Positions 43,363 to 51,006 of a stretch of DNA of 64,000 bases are shown here, piece after piece. The translations under genes were made by a program, and so were the position numbers. The notes under the pieces are model-generated. The model saw nothing but the letters and a program-made list of their open reading frames with translations. It had not been told where the DNA came from and did not search any database. Position 1 is the first letter of the stretch. Each line of letters starts with the position of its first letter. This DNA comes from Reyranella sp. (GTDB lineage Bacteria > Pseudomonadota > Alphaproteobacteria > Reyranellales > Reyranellaceae), in assembly GCA_029946105.1 (NCBI GenBank), contig JAQSDW010000018.1, positions 1 to 64,000 on the forward strand. The letters run 5' to 3'.

Positions 43363-44655
43363 TTACTGTTCGTAGGTCGGGATATCGGCGTAGGGCTTCA
43401 GCTTGCAGGTCGTGAGCGAGGCCGTGTCCAGCGCCTGCTCCGGCGTCGCCGCGCTGATGATCTCGAACAGGTCTGTGTTGTCGGCCGGCTTGGGATTGCG
43501 CTTGGCGAGGTAGATCGTCTGCTGGATCTGGTGCGTCACCGGATCGATGTAGGCGTCGTAGGTCTGCAGGCGGTCGACCGCGCCCATCTTGCGGCCTTCC
43601 AGTGCCTTGATGAGGGTGACGTTGTTGGTCGAGCCGGTCTGCTCGATGACGCGCAGCAGTTCGCGCGTCGCCATGTAGCCGTTGTACGAGACGTTGCCCG
43701 GCACCGGGATCGGCGACTGCGGGTATGTCGTCTGCCAGCGCTTGACGAACTCCGGCACGCCGGGAAGCGCAAGCTTGTGATACCAGTTGGTGCCGAACAC
43801 GCCGAACAGCGTCTCGGGCACGCCCCAGATGTCGGGCCAGTCCTGCTGGTTGTTGATCCAGGCCGCCTTGTCCTCGAGCTTCAGCTCGGCGATCTGCTGG
43901 CGCAGCGCCTTGATGTCGTCGCCGCCGATCGCCATGGCGATGACATCCGGCTTGATCTGCTGGATCTTGAGCAGATAGGCGGTGAAATCGCGGGTGTTCT
44001 GCGGGACCATCAGGTTGTCGACGACCTGGCCGCCGGCCTTCTCGACCTCGGCCTTGGTCGCGGCCGACGTGGTGTGGCCCCAGACATAGTCGTTGGTGAG
44101 CAGCAGCCACTTCTTGCCGATCTTCTGGACGGCATTGGCGACCGCGGCTTTGGCGAAGTTGGTGCCGTTTCCGTCCCACACGAACTTGACCCTGGAGCAG
44201 TTCTCGCCGGCCTCGCTGGGTGCCGACGAATTGGTGTTCATGTAGATCGTGCCGTACTTGTTGGCGACCTGCGTGATGGCGTTGGCGACGCCGGAGTGCA
44301 GCGCGCCGATCAGGAATCCGCACTGTTCCTGGGCGATGAAGCGCTCGGCGACGCGCGTGCCGGTCGCCGGGTTGGTCTCAGTATCGGCGGTGATCCACTC
44401 GACCTTACGGCCGAGCACGCCGCCCTTGGCGTTGAATTCGTCGATCGCCATGCGCATGCCGCGCAGGTCGTCCTGGCCGCTGTTGCCGTACTGGCCGCTG
44501 GCGTCGCAGGTGAGGCCGAGCTTGATCGGCTTCTTGCCCTGCGCCCACACGCGATTGTGGCGCCAGGGTCCGAAAAAGCTCGCCGTGCCGGCGAGCGTGG
44601 CGGTCATCAGCGTCGCCTTCAGGGCGCCGCGCCGGGTGATGCGGGACTTGGTCAT
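43363..44655 (-). CDS. LivK-type periplasmic substrate-binding protein
   Basis: 430 residues from ATG 44655, with GGAGGAAT upstream. Tat-like export signal (SRITRRGALKATLMTATLAG). Type I binding-protein fold: IKLGLTCDASGQYG, LRGMRMAIDEFNAKGGVLGRKVEWITADTETNP, YVWGHTTSAATKAEVEKAGGQVV. The substrate may be a branched amino acid, amide or urea derivative; it is not a clear leucine-binding match. First gene of the operon, divergent from the RpiR regulator. Confidence 0.9.
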   Translation of the reverse strand: MTKSRITRRGALKATLMTATLAGTASFFGPWRHNRVWAQGKKPIKLGLTCDASGQYGNSGQDDLRGMRMAIDEFNAKGGVLGRKVEWITADTETNPATGTRVAERFIAQEQCGFLIGALHSGVANAITQVANKYGTIYMNTNSSAPSEAGENCSRVKFVWDGNGTNFAKAAVANAVQKIGKKWLLLTNDYVWGHTTSAATKAEVEKAGGQVVDNLMVPQNTRDFTAYLLKIQQIKPDVIAMAIGGDDIKALRQQIAELKLEDKAAWINNQQDWPDIWGVPETLFGVFGTNWYHKLALPGVPEFVKRWQTTYPQSPIPVPGNVSYNGYMATRELLRVIEQTGSTNNVTLIKALEGRKMGAVDRLQTYDAYIDPVTHQIQQTIYLAKRNPKPADNTDLFEIISAATPEQALDTASLTTCKLKPYADIPTYEQ

Positions 44656-44705
44656 GGGATTCCTCCAGATTGATTTCCTGGGCAATTTCGATTGCTCTTG
44701 GACCG

Positions 44706-44743
44706 TAGAATGAACATTCTATAGTAGGATGTAAAGTAGAATG
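44706..44743. promoter_or_regulatory. TAGAATG-box operator between livK and rpiR
   Basis: A perfect inverted pair TAGAATG (44706-44712) and CATTCTA (44715-44721) separated by AA, then TAGGATG (44725-44731), then another TAGAATG (44737-44743) that includes the start codon of the regulator. Four half-sites within 38 bases in the livK/rpiR divergent spacer are a strong operator candidate for the RpiR protein itself. Confidence 0.7.
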
Positions 44744-45616
44744 GATGATTCATTGAAGGGCCGGACGAGGCAGCGAAACAAGACCGGGAACGACGACGAG
44801 GCCGATGCCTATGAACGGCTGCGCACCGAGATCGCGGCACGGCACGCGACCTTGTCCGATCGGCTGCGCAACATCGCGGAATTCGCCCTGGAGAATCCGA
44901 CCGACATGGCGCTGGGCACGGTGGCCGAAGTGGCCAAGCGTGCCGGCGCGCAACCCTCGGCAATCGTCCGTTTCGCCCACACGCTGGGCTATGGCGGCTT
45001 CACCGAGATGCAGCAGGTCTTTCGCCTGCGCCTCGTGTCGAGCCTGGCGCCATCCTACAAGAGCCGCATCGACCGGCTGAAGCGCGACGGCCCGTGGAGC
45101 GGCGGCGAGGAGCCGCGCGCGGTGCTGAGCCGCTTCGTGACGGAAGGCATCGCGTCGCTCGAAACGCTGAACGCGGTGGCACGCGAGCCGGATCTGCGGC
45201 GTGCGATCGCCCTGCTGAAATCGGCGGAGACGATCTACCTGCTGGGGCTGGGCGGCTCCTATCCCGTGGCCGCACATCTTGCCTATGTGCTGCGCAAGCT
45301 TGGCCGGCGAACGGTCCTGCTCGACGCCATCGGCGGCGGGCTCCGCGAGCAGGCGGTGTCGGCGACGCGCGCCGACGCGCTGCTGGCCGTGAGCTTCAAG
45401 CAATACAATGCCGACACCGTGCGGCTGTTCGCCGAACTGATCGCGCGCGGTATCCGCGCGGTTTCGATCACCGACAACCTGCTGAGCCCGATCGCGCGCG
45501 GCGCTGAGGTGGTCTTCGAACTGCACGACATGGCCGAGCCCGCGCTGCGGACCCTGGTCGCGCCCATGTCGCTGGCCCAGACGCTGGCCGTCGGATTGGG
45601 GCTTTCCCAGGACTGA
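44741..45616 (+). CDS. MurR/RpiR-family regulator with SIS domain
   Basis: 291 residues. N-terminal HTH_6 domain (about 20-100): IAEFALENPTDMALGTVAEVAKRAGAQPSAIVRFAHTLGYGG. C-terminal SIS sugar-phosphate-binding domain (about 150-280): YLLGLGGSYPVAAHLAYVLRKLG, then LLAVSFKQYNADTV. Such regulators respond to a phosphosugar or other small ligand. It is divergent from the liv-type operon, and TAGAATG boxes cover the spacer and its own start. The dgo operon 1.5 kb away is another possible target. Confidence 0.88.
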   Translation: MDDSLKGRTRQRNKTGNDDEADAYERLRTEIAARHATLSDRLRNIAEFALENPTDMALGTVAEVAKRAGAQPSAIVRFAHTLGYGGFTEMQQVFRLRLVSSLAPSYKSRIDRLKRDGPWSGGEEPRAVLSRFVTEGIASLETLNAVAREPDLRRAIALLKSAETIYLLGLGGSYPVAAHLAYVLRKLGRRTVLLDAIGGGLREQAVSATRADALLAVSFKQYNADTVRLFAELIARGIRAVSITDNLLSPIARGAEVVFELHDMAEPALRTLVAPMSLAQTLAVGLGLSQD

Positions 45617-45916
45617 CGGACGATTTTCGCGCACGGACCGGATGAGCGCGCCAAGAAACGGCGAGAGGCAGAACTGCGCGTCACAGATCTTTGGCGAGGA
45701 ACCGGCTGTCATTCCGCGATTGGAAAAGTTAGAATGTGCTCTGCATCGGAGAGGTGTCTCGCCGGTCTGCGATCGAGGGCATAGCTATCGCTTCCACGTT
45801 GAATGAAGCAGTTGCTGCTTTTGGCAAGAGCACCACAGCGAAGCTGTCGAATTTGGCCATCAGCGGTTCACCCGAGGATCAGTTGAATGGGGGCGAACCG
45901 AAGAAGGACGCCGACG
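45617..45916. other. 300-base stretch with a broken gene and no intact CDS
   Basis: Holds the remnant at 45796-45886 and otherwise no gene I can support. It separates the RpiR gene from the small RM-associated-type ORF. The area has signs of deletion (see 46157). Confidence 0.5.
45796..45886 (+). pseudogene. N-terminal remnant of an N-6 DNA methylase-like gene
   Basis: Translation in one frame gives LNEAVAAFGKSTTAKLSNLA followed by SGSPEDQL. I recognise this as the usual N-terminal start of type II/ISP N-6 adenine methylase proteins (pattern AVxAFG...AKLxN...G.PEDQLR). The frame then breaks into a GGEPKKD... tail and stops at about 45930. Only about 30 residues of an expected several-hundred-residue protein survive. 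The motif recognition is from memory, so the family call is moderate. Confidence 0.45.
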
Positions 45917-46159
45917 ATGGCCCAACTTAGTATGTTCGCTGATCAGGCACCGCCGGCCGCTACCACGACGGCTGACCCGGATCGCGTACGTCGCAAGCTC
46001 GCTGCTTTTTTGGCCGAAGTGCGCGGAGCCGGCACACGTGGTCTGCTATCGGAACGGCGTCGGCTGATGGCGACCGTTGTACCGCAGATGGTGCGGTGGC
46101 TTCCCGAGGAAGAGGCGGAGCGCACGAGGAAGGCTTTCGACGAAGCGCTGGCCGCTTGA
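45917..46159 (+). CDS. small protein of the type found beside N-6 DNA methylases
   Basis: 80 residues from ATG 45917 (AAGGA 8 bases upstream). It begins MAQLSMFADQ, then DPDRVRRKLAAFLAEVR, and ends VVPQMVRWLPEEEAERTRKAFDEALAA. Small proteins with MxQLxLF and a late MxxWLPxEEA motif sit next to restriction-modification methylases in proteobacteria, which fits the remnant just upstream. Its stop TGA is the first three bases of an argE-tail-like sequence (46157-46191). No known function. Confidence 0.55.
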   Translation: MAQLSMFADQAPPAATTTADPDRVRRKLAAFLAEVRGAGTRGLLSERRRLMATVVPQMVRWLPEEEAERTRKAFDEALAA

Positions 46160-46191
46160 AGCGCATGGTCGAGTGGTGCTGTCGGGACTAG
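46157..46191 (+). repeat. argE tail, copy 3 (decayed paralogue end)
   Basis: 29 of 35 bases match 38898-38932. Read in the argE frame it gives KRMVEWCCRD then a stop, against KRMVEWACRD in ArgE, so it is the very end of an argE-like gene whose body is gone. The hydrolase gene starts 3 bases later. Confidence 0.8.
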
Positions 46192-46193
46192 GG

Positions 46194-47129
46194 ATGGCAG
46201 AAAAACCCCAAAACGCGATGACGCAGGCGGTAACAACGCGGGACGGCCGCAATCTCGCGTATCTCGAAGTTGGAGATCCGCACGGGCCGCTGGTCATCCA
46301 CAATCATGGTGGACCCAGCAGCCGGCTCGAGGCGCGCCTCTTCGCAAATTCGGCATCGAAGAATCGGTTGCGGCTCATATGCGTGGACCGGCCCGGTATC
46401 GGACGGTCCAGCCCGCAAAAAGTGCGGACCTACTCGGGCTGGGCCGACGATCTGACGGCGATTGCCGACGCCTTGGGATATCACGAATTCGGCGTGACAG
46501 GTTGGTCGGAGGGTGGCCCATGGGCACTCGCGGCTGCAGCCTACATCGATCCGCTTCGACTGCGTCACGTCAGCAGCATCGCGGGGGGCAGCTACGGTGC
46601 ATTTGGCGACAACTGGGCCGCGGATCAGCTTTCAAAAGCTGATGCGCTGGGGGGATCTCTCGCGCTGCGTTTCAGTCCCGGCTTCCGTCTCATGTACGCA
46701 ACACTTGGCATCACCGCCAAATACTTCCGCGGAACCTACGTCAAGCAAGTGCGGCAAGCCGTGAATGACTACGATCAGAAAATCCTGCTTCAACCGGACG
46801 ATGAAGCGACTTTCGGCGAAGCATCCGCCGAGTGCTTCGCCCAAGGCAGCGACGGGCTGGTTCGCGACAGTACGCTCCTCTATCGGAAATGGGCCTTCGA
46901 TGTGACGGCCATCGAGCGGCCGGTCCACATGTGGCAAGGAACGGATGATCGACTTGTGTCGGCGTCCATCAACAAGGCCGTGGCCGACCGGATGCCTGGA
47001 GCCGTATGGCATCCCGTTGAAGGAGCCGGTCATTTCGTGGCTGTCGGTTCAGCAGACGAACTGTTCGGGGTCGCCGCCGAGGAGTTGGGATGGATGTCGT
47101 CGAGATCGCGACGAGACCCGGATGACTAG
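46194..47129 (+). CDS. alpha/beta-hydrolase
   Basis: 311 residues from ATG 46194 (ATG 46218 also possible). Alpha/beta-hydrolase fold: VIHNHGGPSSRLEARLF, VDRPGIGRSSPQ, nucleophile elbow GWSEGG, Asp in GTDDRLVSA and His in EGAGHFVAV. Cytoplasmic, substrate unknown. It begins 2 bases after the argE-like remnant stop, so it was probably once downstream of an argE paralogue. Ends 3 bases before dgoK. Confidence 0.85.
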   Translation: MAEKPQNAMTQAVTTRDGRNLAYLEVGDPHGPLVIHNHGGPSSRLEARLFANSASKNRLRLICVDRPGIGRSSPQKVRTYSGWADDLTAIADALGYHEFGVTGWSEGGPWALAAAAYIDPLRLRHVSSIAGGSYGAFGDNWAADQLSKADALGGSLALRFSPGFRLMYATLGITAKYFRGTYVKQVRQAVNDYDQKILLQPDDEATFGEASAECFAQGSDGLVRDSTLLYRKWAFDVTAIERPVHMWQGTDDRLVSASINKAVADRMPGAVWHPVEGAGHFVAVGSADELFGVAAEELGWMSSRSRRDPDD

Positions 47130-47132
47130 GGC

Positions 47133-48005
47133 ATGTCGGACCTGATCGCCGTCGACTGGGGCACGAGCTCGCTGCGCGGCGCCCGGCTCGACGCGGTGGG
47201 CAGCGTGCTGGAGGAGAAGAGTGCGCCGCTCGGTATCCTCAACGTCCCGAACGGCGACTTCGCGGCCGTCTTTGCGTCGCTGTTCTCCGACTGGATGAAG
47301 CCTGCCGGCACCGTCTGCCTGATTTCCGGCATGGCCGGCAGCCGGCAGGGTTGGGTCGAGGCGCCCTATGTCGCCTGTCCTGCCGGACCCGAAGAGCTGA
47401 AGCGGCACCTGTACTGGATCGAGCCGGGACGGATCGCCATCGTGCCCGGCCTCAGCGACGAGCAGGAAGAAGTGCCCGACGTGATGCGCGGCGAGGAAGT
47501 GCAGATCTTCGGCGCGATGCGGCTCGCCGGCCGCACGGAAGGGCTGTTCGTCCTGCCCGGCACGCACAGCAAATGGGCCACGGTGCAGGGCGGCCGGGTC
47601 ACCGGCTTTCGCACCTGCATGACCGGCGAATTCTATGGCTTGCTCAGCCAGCATTCTATCCTGGCGCGCACGCTGGAGGCCGACGCGCCGCTGGACGAGG
47701 CGGTCTTCCTGCGCGGCGTTGCGCGCGCCGGCAACGGCGAAGGCCTGTTGCACAATGCCTTTGGTGTACGCGCGCTCGCGCTGTTCGGCCAGTTGTCGCC
47801 GGCTCGATCGGCGAGCTATCTCTCCGGTCTGCTGATCGGCGAGGAACTGCGGACCCAGGAGCTGCCGTCTGGTCGCGAGGTGATCGCGATCGGCGCGCCG
47901 GCGCTCACGGCACGCTACGCTCTCGCGCTCGGGCAGAGGGGCGTCAAGGTGCACACCTTCGGCGCCGAAGCGACATGGGCTGGTGTGAGGGCCTTGCTAA
48001 CATGA
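47133..48005 (+). CDS. dgoK: 2-dehydro-3-deoxygalactonokinase
   Basis: 290 residues with the ASKHA/DgoK kinase fold: IAVDWGTSSLRGARLD phosphate-1 motif, SGMAGSRQGWVEAPYVACPA, LPGTHSKWATV and GEFYGLLSQHS. It phosphorylates 2-keto-3-deoxy-galactonate (KDGal). Overlaps the aldolase gene by four bases (ATGA). First gene of a three-gene sugar-acid operon. Confidence 0.92.
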   Translation: MSDLIAVDWGTSSLRGARLDAVGSVLEEKSAPLGILNVPNGDFAAVFASLFSDWMKPAGTVCLISGMAGSRQGWVEAPYVACPAGPEELKRHLYWIEPGRIAIVPGLSDEQEEVPDVMRGEEVQIFGAMRLAGRTEGLFVLPGTHSKWATVQGGRVTGFRTCMTGEFYGLLSQHSILARTLEADAPLDEAVFLRGVARAGNGEGLLHNAFGVRALALFGQLSPARSASYLSGLLIGEELRTQELPSGREVIAIGAPALTARYALALGQRGVKVHTFGAEATWAGVRALLT

Positions 48006-48652
48006 CCACCATCGACAAGTTCCGGGCCGCGATGCACGAGCTGCCGCTCGTCGCCATCCTGCGCGGGCTCAAGCCCGCAGAGGTGCCCGCGATCGGCGAC
48101 GTGTTGGTGGAGGCGGGCTTTTGCCTGATCGAGGTGCCGCTCAACTCGCCGCAGCCGCTCGACAGCATCGCTTTGCTGCGTAAGCGTTTCCCGCAGGCGG
48201 TGGTCGGTGCCGGAACTGTGCTGACAGTCGCCGAGGTGCGCGACGTGGCGTCGGCCGGCAGCGAACTCGTCGTGGCGCCAAACTTCGACGGCGACGTCGT
48301 GGCCGAGACGGTGCGGCTCGGCATGACCAGCCTGCCCGGCATCATGACGCCCACCGAGGCATTCGCCGCCCTGGGTGCGGGCGCGCATGGCCTGAAACTG
48401 TTTCCGGCCGAGCTCGCTTCGCCGGCTGTCGCGAAGGCCTTGTTGGCCGTGCTGCCGAAGGGCACGCAACTGATCCCGGTCGGCGGCGTCGGGGCGGACA
48501 ATCTTGCGGCCTGGCGCGCGGCCGGCGCCGCGGGCTTCGGGCTCGGCTCGTCGCTCTACAAGCCCGGCGACGATGCGGCGACGGTGCGCGTCAAGGCGGC
48601 GGCTATTGTGTCGGCATATCGCGGCGCTTCGACCGCGGGGAGAAAATCATGA
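48002..48652 (+). CDS. dgoA: 2-dehydro-3-deoxy-6-phosphogalactonate aldolase
   Basis: 216 residues from ATG 48002. KDPG/KDPGal aldolase: PLVAILRGLKPAEV, EVPLNSP with catalytic Glu, GAGTVLTVAEV, and Schiff-base lysine in GAHGLKLFPAE. It splits KDPGal to pyruvate and glyceraldehyde-3-phosphate. Overlaps both dgoK and the next gene by four bases each. Confidence 0.92.
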   Translation: MTTIDKFRAAMHELPLVAILRGLKPAEVPAIGDVLVEAGFCLIEVPLNSPQPLDSIALLRKRFPQAVVGAGTVLTVAEVRDVASAGSELVVAPNFDGDVVAETVRLGMTSLPGIMTPTEAFAALGAGAHGLKLFPAELASPAVAKALLAVLPKGTQLIPVGGVGADNLAAWRAAGAAGFGLGSSLYKPGDDAATVRVKAAAIVSAYRGASTAGRKS

Positions 48653-49839
48653 AGGTCAAAAGCTACGAGATTTTCCGTTGTGACGCCGGTTGGCGCACCT
48701 TCTCGTTCCTGAAGCTCACGACCGACACCGGCCCGGTCGGCTGGTCGGAATACAACGAGAGCTTCGGCAGTCCCGGCCTCTCGGGAGTCATCGAGAACCT
48801 GATGCCGAGCGTGATCGGCATGGACCCGATGGACATCGAGCTGGTGAACGCGGTGCTCGCCACCAAGTCGACCCAGTCGCGCGGCGGCGTCGTGCGCCAG
48901 GCGATCGCCGCCATCGAGAACGCCCTGCTGGACATCAAGGGCAAGGCGCTGGGCGTGCCGGTCTATCAACTGTTCGGCGGCAAGCTGCGCGACCGCATCC
49001 CGGTCTACTGGTCGCATTGCGGCTCCTACCGCATGCGCAATCCCGACATCTGCGGCACGCCGGCGGTTCGTTCCTACGACGACATGGCCCGGACCGGCGA
49101 GGAAGTGCGCAAGAGGGGTTTTGGCGCCTGCAAGACCAACATCGCCATGGAGATCGACGGCAAGCTGCGCGCCTACCGGCCGGGCTTCGTCGTCGGCAAG
49201 GGCTTTCCGGAGCGCAACTGGGACGCTTTTATCGCGCGCAGCGCCGCGAAGACTGTGGAAGCCTTCCGGGCGGGCTGCGGGCCGGACGTCGGCATCATGC
49301 TCGACACCAACTTCCATTTCCGCACCGAAGGTTTCAAGCGCATCGCCGAAGCGGTGGGCCCTGCCGGGCTCACCTGGCTCGAACTCGACGTGCACGATCC
49401 GAAGTCGATCGCGCTCATCCGCCGCGATGCGCCGTGCCCGATCGCCTCGGGCGAGACGCTGCTCGAGCGCCGCGACTTCCGGCCCTATTTCGAGAACTAC
49501 GCCTTCGACACCGCCATCGTCGACGTGATCTGGAACGGCTTCAACGAGTCGCTGAAAATCGCTTCCCTGGCCGACGTCTACGAGGTGAACGTGGCGCCGC
49601 ACAATTTCTACGGCCACCTCGCCAGCGCCATCTCGGCGCACTTCTGCGCCGCGGTGCCCAACTTCCGCATCATGGAGATCGACATCGACGGCGTGCCGTG
49701 GCGCGACGACATCGTCGACCATCCACCGGTGTTCGAGAACGGCGACTACCTCCTGCCCAAGGGGCCGGGCTGGGGCGTCGAGCCGAACGAGGCGGGGCTG
49801 CGCAAGTATCCGCCTAAGTCGTACGTGGTCGCGCAGTAG
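48649..49839 (+). CDS. mandelate racemase/enolase-superfamily sugar-acid dehydratase
   Basis: 396 residues from the ATG at 48649 (ATGA overlap). Enolase superfamily: catalytic Lys region ACKTN, metal Asp in MLDTNFHF, later Glu in LELDVHDP and ASGETLLERRD, and catalytic His in VAPHNFYGHL. As the third gene of a dgoK-dgoA operon it likely dehydrates D-galactonate or a related acid to the 2-keto-3-deoxy product. The active-site details do not settle the exact substrate. Confidence 0.85.
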   Translation: MKVKSYEIFRCDAGWRTFSFLKLTTDTGPVGWSEYNESFGSPGLSGVIENLMPSVIGMDPMDIELVNAVLATKSTQSRGGVVRQAIAAIENALLDIKGKALGVPVYQLFGGKLRDRIPVYWSHCGSYRMRNPDICGTPAVRSYDDMARTGEEVRKRGFGACKTNIAMEIDGKLRAYRPGFVVGKGFPERNWDAFIARSAAKTVEAFRAGCGPDVGIMLDTNFHFRTEGFKRIAEAVGPAGLTWLELDVHDPKSIALIRRDAPCPIASGETLLERRDFRPYFENYAFDTAIVDVIWNGFNESLKIASLADVYEVNVAPHNFYGHLASAISAHFCAAVPNFRIMEIDIDGVPWRDDIVDHPPVFENGDYLLPKGPGWGVEPNEAGLRKYPPKSYVVAQ

Positions 49840-49857
49840 GGAAGAAGGCCGGCGCGA

Positions 49858-50667
49858 TCAACACGCATGGGCGTAATGGGTGATCGTGAGAAACGGCGCA
49901 AGGCCGACGGAACGGGCGAGCCCGATCGACGCTTCGTTGTGTTCCTCGACCTGATAGCGTGGCGCGAGGCCGCGCCGCGCGAGTTCGGCGAGCGCCATGC
50001 GGACGACGTGCGCGCCCAGGCCTTGTCGGCGGTGCGCAGGCACGGTGACCACGCCGCCCACCTCCCACACCGGGCCGAAATTCTCGAAGGCGATGCAGGC
50101 CGCCGCCGTCTTCGTCGTCGTCTCGCCGTCGTGCCCGGCCACGCAGGCGAAGGCCTTGCCGCTCCTCAGCAGCGGTTCGAGCCAGGCCCGGTCGTGGCCT
50201 TGCGTCTCGAACAGCCGGAAGGCTTCGTCGCCTGGGGCCGCCGTGCCTGGGGCCGCCGTGAGTTGGACGTCCGGGGCGGGTGAGACTCCGCCAGGAACGG
50301 TGAAGGAGATGAACGCGGTGCGTCGCGTGACCGGAAACCGTGCCGCGACGGGCGCCAGGTCGGCCTTGCTCGACAGCTTGAACACGATACCGACGCCCCG
50401 GGGAAGATGGGCCAGCAGCGCGGCGGTGAGGGCGGGATGGTCGCTGGCGATGAAGGCAGCGACGGCTGCCTCCGGATAGGCCTGCCGGTCGTAGGGGCTC
50501 GCCGAAACATCGAGGAGGACCAGCGTGGCCGTTCCCTGCGGGCCGGCCATCCGGTGGACCCGCACATGCTCCGGGTACGTCAGCAGCTGCTTCAGCAGGA
50601 CAACGTGGCGCAGCGGGTCGTGGGCAAGCTCGTCGATGACGGCCTGGACGGCCGGGCGCGGGGTCAT
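49858..50667 (-). CDS. GNAT-family acetyltransferase
   Basis: 269 residues. The C-terminal half holds the GNAT fold: FGPVWEVGGVVTVPAHRRQGLGAHVV, an acetyl-CoA loop of the RxxGxG type, then EEHNEASIGLARSVGL. The N-terminal half is a degenerate GNAT-like or ligand domain. The acceptor is unknown. Convergent with the sugar-acid operon, ending 18 bases past it. Confidence 0.82.
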   Translation of the reverse strand: MTPRPAVQAVIDELAHDPLRHVVLLKQLLTYPEHVRVHRMAGPQGTATLVLLDVSASPYDRQAYPEAAVAAFIASDHPALTAALLAHLPRGVGIVFKLSSKADLAPVAARFPVTRRTAFISFTVPGGVSPAPDVQLTAAPGTAAPGDEAFRLFETQGHDRAWLEPLLRSGKAFACVAGHDGETTTKTAAACIAFENFGPVWEVGGVVTVPAHRRQGLGAHVVRMALAELARRGLAPRYQVEEHNEASIGLARSVGLAPFLTITHYAHAC

Positions 50668-50718
50668 CCGCCGAGCCTAGAGCGGCTGCAGCGCGGCACT
50701 CAAGGCCTTAAGAAGAAG

Positions 50719-50794
50719 TGGCAGGTTCAGCAGGAAAATGCTATAAATTTTGATAGACTGGCGCTTGCTTCGCGCCGGCCTTTTTCATGTCCGG
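50719..50794. repeat. copy B of the 75-bp structured intergenic element
   Basis: Matches 18531-18605 in both end blocks (TGGCAGGTTCAGCAGG; GCGCCGGCCTTTTTCATGT). Here the hairpins are perfect: GGCGC/GCGCC, and GCGCCGG/CCGGCGC around a T-rich loop. The plus-strand form has a T-run right after the first stem, like a terminator. Confidence 0.55.
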
Positions 50795-50874
50795 CGCGAT
50801 CTCATTTGTGAACACGGCCGACGAGCCGTCCGCCGTTGGTGGATGCCTAATAACGAAGCTGGAACAGCGACTTG

Positions 50875-50973
50875 GCGATTTCTGGACACGGGCCCCGCGC
50901 GGCCTGTCCAGATAGGCGTGGCGCCGAGGGCTAAGACCGCCTGCGGGGCGAGGCTTATCGCGAATTCTGGACA
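50875..50973. repeat. TCTGGACA direct and inverted repeats
   Basis: GCGATTTCTGGACA (50875-50888) recurs as GCGAATTCTGGACA (50960-50973), 13 of 14 bases. The first TCTGGACA also has an exact inverted partner TGTCCAGA at 50905-50912. Spaced repeats of this kind could be operator sites, but no adjacent regulator is present. Confidence 0.5.
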
Positions 50974-51006
50974 GTCCGGCGACCTGCCGAAAGTGACAGA
51001 CCGGCG

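Larger units (their letters stand above)
50668..51006. other. 339-base gene-free stretch with repeated motifs
   Basis: No CDS with normal codon use. It holds copy B of the 75-bp structured element, a TCTGGACA direct repeat set and a perfect TCTGGACA/TGTCCAGA inverted pair. It lies between the GNAT gene start and the end of hslO. It may hold a promoter or small RNA, but this is not shown. Confidence 0.55.

Noticed and set aside
45730-45736. Another TAGAATG box near the methylase remnant
   Set aside because: A single 7-base match about 1 kb from the operator and not next to a start; chance is likely.
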